DNA of 64,000 bases from Colimorpha sp045222295 (GTDB lineage: Bacteria; Bacteroidota; Bacteroidia; Bacteroidales; P3). A program made the position numbers and the translations under genes. The notes beneath the pieces are model-generated. The model had not been told where the DNA came from. It saw only the letters and a program-made list of their open reading frames with translations, and did not search any database. Of this stretch, positions 61,327 to 64,000 are shown in pieces. The number at the start of each line of letters is the position of its first letter. Within the stretch, counting starts at the first letter, position 1. Location: the NCBI GenBank assembly GCA_045222295.1, contig JBGUXP010000002.1, positions 1-64,000 of the forward strand. Direction: 5' to 3'.

Positions 61327-63596
61327 ACGAACAATTAGCAAAACAGATACTTAAAATATTTGCAAACAACCCCTTTGACGCCTACAATCACAAGCAGATT
61401 GCCTCCCGCATAGGAGCCAATAGTAAGGCTGAGCGACAGGAGGTCATCCGCACCATCCAACAACTCGCCGAGGACAAACACCTCGTCGAAGACGACCACA
61501 AGGGAAAGTATAAGATCAACCCCAAGTCCATCAACGACGACCTGCTGCCTAAGAACTATGTCACCGGCACCATCGACATGAAGCAAGGGGGGAAAGCCTA
61601 CGTAATTCCCGACGAGGAAGGACGCGAGGACATCCAGATTGCCCCCAACAACACTCACCATGCCCTGCATGGTGACACAGTGAAAGTGCTGATGTTCCCA
61701 CAGCGAAAGATGCACAAGCCCGAAGGTCAGGTGGTGGAAATCCTCAAACGTGCCAAGACACGCTTTGTGGGTGTCATCCAGCGGCAGGAACGCTTCGCCT
61801 TTATGGTCAGCGACAGCCGTACCATGCAAGTAGACATCTTCATTCACATTGATGACCTCGCCGGTGCCGAAAACGGAGAGAAGGTGCTGGTGGAGATAAC
61901 AGACTGGCCCGAGCGCATGAACAACCCCGTGGGAAAGGTCATCAAACGCCTCGGAAAACCTGGCGACAACAACGTCGAGATGCAAAGTATCCTCGCCGAA
62001 TACGACTTCCCTCTCGATTTCCCCAAGGAAGTTGAAGAAGAAGCCAAGAAGATACGCAAACCCACCAAAAAAGAAATCACCAGCCGACGCGATTTTCGCG
62101 ACGTCACCACCTTCACCATCGACCCCGCCGATGCCAAGGACTTCGATGATGCCCTCTCCTATCGCGAGCTTTCCAACGGGCATATGGAAGTGGGCGTACA
62201 TATCGCCGACGTCTCCTATTACGTCAAGCCAGGCAGCGCCATTGACCGCGAGGCATACGAGCGTGGCACATCCGTCTACCTCGTCGACCGCACCATTCCC
62301 ATGCTACCCGAAAAACTCTGCAATGAAGTATGCTCCCTCCGTCAGGACGAGGAAAAACTCTGCTTCAGCGTCGTGATGGAAATGGATGCCAAAGCCAAAG
62401 TCCTCAAGACCTGGATGGGCAAGACGGTCATCCGCAGCGACCGACGCATGGCATACGAGGAGGCGCAAGAGATTATCGAATCTGGCGTAAACGATGGCGG
62501 TGTCGTTGCCTCTGCCATCCTTAACCTCCACGCCCTTGCCACCATCCTCCGCAACCAACGCTACAAGAGCGGAGCAATCAATTTTGAGACACAAGAGGTG
62601 AAATTTCAACTCGATGAAAATGCCAAACCCATTGGCGTATACATCAAAGAGAGCAAAGAAGCCAACTGGCTCATCGAGGAGTTCATGCTGCTGGCCAATC
62701 GCAGTGTTGCCGAGTATATCGGCAAGTCCTCCGGAAAATCCGGGAAGGCCGGAAAAACTGGAGCCGCCTCTCGCACCTTCGTCTACCGCGTCCACGACGA
62801 GCCCAATCCCGAGAAACTCAACACCTTCGTGGAGTTCGTCGCCAAACTGGGTTTCAGCATGAAGACCTCCAGCCGCAAGGCCCTGGCTGAGAGCTACAAC
62901 CGCCTCTTCGAAAACATAGCAGGCCGCGGCGAGGAACACATGGTTGACACCATCGCCATCCGCACCATGAGCAAGGCCTACTACAGCACCGAGAACATCG
63001 GCCACTACGGCCTCGCCTTCCCCTTCTACACCCATTTCACCTCTCCTATCCGCCGCTACCCCGATCTAATGGTACACCGCCTGCTGGAGCGTTACCTGCA
63101 AGGAGGAAACTCCGTCAAAGCCGACGAGTACGAGGACTACTGCAAACACTGCTCCATCATGGAGAAGAAGGCCGCCGATGCCGAACGCACCAGTATAAAA
63201 TACAAACAGGCAGAATACCTCTCCGACAAGCTGGGTCAAGTCTTTCCCGCCCTCATCAGCGGTGTCAGCAAATGGGGCATCTACGCTGAGATTGAAGGCA
63301 ATAAGTGTGAGGGCATGATACCCATCGGTAGCCTCAAGGATGACTACTACATGCTCGACGAAGACAACTACCAGGTTATCGGCCGACGCCACGGTCGCTG
63401 CTACAAACTCGGCTATCCCGTCCACATCCGCGTCCGCAAGGTAGACCTTCTCAAAAAACAGATTGACTTTGACCTCGTCGAAGAAGACCTTACGCCCTCA
63501 CCGAAAGCAAAACCTTCCGGAAAAACCAGCAAACCCACAAAAACAAAAAGAAACGGGAAAGCAGGAACGTCTGGAAAAAATAGGAAGAAAAGATAA
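61323..63596 (+). CDS. rnr: Ribonuclease R
   Basis: RNase R is a 3'-5' exoribonuclease that degrades structured RNA. The 757-residue protein has an N-terminal helix-turn-helix, cold-shock domains, the RNB catalytic domain with TIDPADAKDFDDALSY (metal-binding Asp), an S1 domain near 645-720 and a Lys-rich tail. Residues about 468-481 (SSGKSGKAGKTGA) are encoded by a 9-bp array inside the RNB domain. Translation is coupled to the M3 peptidase gene through ATGA. Confidence 0.95.
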   Translation: MNEQLAKQILKIFANNPFDAYNHKQIASRIGANSKAERQEVIRTIQQLAEDKHLVEDDHKGKYKINPKSINDDLLPKNYVTGTIDMKQGGKAYVIPDEEGREDIQIAPNNTHHALHGDTVKVLMFPQRKMHKPEGQVVEILKRAKTRFVGVIQRQERFAFMVSDSRTMQVDIFIHIDDLAGAENGEKVLVEITDWPERMNNPVGKVIKRLGKPGDNNVEMQSILAEYDFPLDFPKEVEEEAKKIRKPTKKEITSRRDFRDVTTFTIDPADAKDFDDALSYRELSNGHMEVGVHIADVSYYVKPGSAIDREAYERGTSVYLVDRTIPMLPEKLCNEVCSLRQDEEKLCFSVVMEMDAKAKVLKTWMGKTVIRSDRRMAYEEAQEIIESGVNDGGVVASAILNLHALATILRNQRYKSGAINFETQEVKFQLDENAKPIGVYIKESKEANWLIEEFMLLANRSVAEYIGKSSGKSGKAGKTGAASRTFVYRVHDEPNPEKLNTFVEFVAKLGFSMKTSSRKALAESYNRLFENIAGRGEEHMVDTIAIRTMSKAYYSTENIGHYGLAFPFYTHFTSPIRRYPDLMVHRLLERYLQGGNSVKADEYEDYCKHCSIMEKKAADAERTSIKYKQAEYLSDKLGQVFPALISGVSKWGIYAEIEGNKCEGMIPIGSLKDDYYMLDEDNYQVIGRRHGRCYKLGYPVHIRVRKVDLLKKQIDFDLVEEDLTPSPKAKPSGKTSKPTKTKRNGKAGTSGKNRKKR
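62721..62765. repeat. 9-bp array in the RNB domain of rnr
   Basis: GGCAAGTCC, TCCGGAAAA, TCCGGGAAG, GCCGGAAAA and ACTGGAGCC run in frame, giving a Gly-Lys-Ser-rich loop absent from typical RNase R sequences. Confidence 0.65.
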
Positions 63597-63600
63597 TCCC

Positions 63601-64000
63601 CTACTTGAACAAGTTGTCTATCTGCTCTTTGTAGGCGGAAGCGACGTTGCGACGAATAAGTTTCTGCGTCGGGGTGAGGAACTTATTGGATTCGCTCCAA
63701 GTGTCGGCCACGAGGGCGAAACGCTTCACCTGTTCGGTGACACCAAGTTCGGCGTTGTATTTGTCCACAACCTTCTGGTAACGAGCAATGACTGTCTTGT
63801 CAGCAATCATCTCTTCTTTACTCGAAACAGCGACCCCATGACGTCCACACCAGTCTTTTAGCATGTCAAAGTCGGGCGCTATGATGGCAGCGGCATACTT
63901 CTGATCGGCACCCACCACCATCATGTCAAGAATGAAAGGCGACTGTTTCATCTTCTCCTCAATCACCTCTGGATTAATGTATTTACCCATCGAGGTCTTG
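63601..64000 (-). CDS. C-terminal part of a second long-chain acyl-CoA synthetase (cut by window end)
   Basis: The visible 132 or so residues correspond to the C-terminal domain of an AMP-forming acyl-CoA ligase: GKYINPEVIEEKMKQSPFI (the hinge-to-C-terminal stretch with GKY), VVGADQKYAAAIIAPDF, and the catalytic-Lys region FLTPTQKLIRRNV. The reading frame runs through base 64000, so the start is outside the window. It is paralogous to the complete enzyme at 46076 but clearly divergent. It converges on rnr with a 4-nt gap. Confidence 0.85.
   Translation of the reverse strand, partial: KTSMGKYINPEVIEEKMKQSPFILDMMVVGADQKYAAAIIAPDFDMLKDWCGRHGVAVSSKEEMIADKTVIARYQKVVDKYNAELGVTEQVKRFALVADTWSESNKFLTPTQKLIRRNVASAYKEQIDNLFK

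Overview
This 64 kb stretch is chromosomal DNA of a Gram-negative anaerobe of the phylum Bacteroidota, most likely order Bacteroidales; I cannot name a genus from the sequence alone. The evidence is consistent. Many genes are preceded by the Bacteroidota-type -7 promoter box TAnnTTTG, two of them with a TTTG box 19 nt upstream. Shine-Dalgarno sequences are largely absent. The gene families are also typical: gldF/gldG, porT, DUF4476, DUF4340, OmpA-type lipoproteins, a BtuB/BtuG pair and trkA-trkH-trkH. LpxB and several beta-barrel proteins show an outer membrane.

Layout. 1-3.9 kb: tail of a polysaccharide locus (tandem repeats, a 52-bp perfect palindrome, a chain-length determinant, a Wzy/WaaL-like protein, a beta-barrel exporter). 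3.9-8.4 kb: ClC channel, OmpA lipoprotein and an M28-like protein that has lost most of its metal-site residues. 8.4-18.3 kb: one long co-directional run, gldF-gldG fusion, DUF4340, surE, a small membrane protein, lpxB, spoIID-like, thioredoxin, ftsY, rimO, ending tail-to-tail with rex. 19-22.5 kb: a cobalamin riboswitch followed by btuB and a BtuG-like lipoprotein, a B12 uptake unit. 22.5-24.6 kb: DUF4476, PHP and DRTGG genes on the minus strand. 24.6-28.7 kb: an AT-rich accessory island with a tyrosine-recombinase remnant and two unfamiliar genes, one a PD-(D/E)XK-like protein and one an exported protein with 34-residue repeats. 28.8-32.4 kb: etfB-etfA-acyl-CoA dehydrogenase. 32.6-36.9 kb: potassium uptake (trkA, two tandem trkH). 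37-41.4 kb: ftsE, OmpA, FemAB-like, rlmH and a LytTR regulator. 41.6-45 kb: fabH-fabF-fabZ-fabG. 45-48 kb: nitroreductase and acyl-CoA synthetase. 48.06-50.54 kb: tRNA-Gln carrying a 2.4-kb integrated element. 50.6-64 kb: ansA, porT, FAD oxidoreductase, LTA-synthase-like protein, uvrB, coiled-coil lipoprotein, M3 peptidase, rnr, and the cut C-terminal end of a second acyl-CoA synthetase.

The two most notable signals are as follows. First, a very small complete-looking element sits in tRNA-Gln: identical 14-bp core sites, paired 21-bp arm-type sites inside each end, an intact tyrosine recombinase and a single 80-residue ORF. Second, degenerate arrays of 7-, 8-, 9- and 11-bp units recur in the window. 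Some are intergenic. Others are translated in frame inside unrelated genes (wzy-like, btuB, trkH, porT, the FAD oxidoreductase, rnr), and a two-hairpin repeat is also translated in the FAD oxidoreductase.
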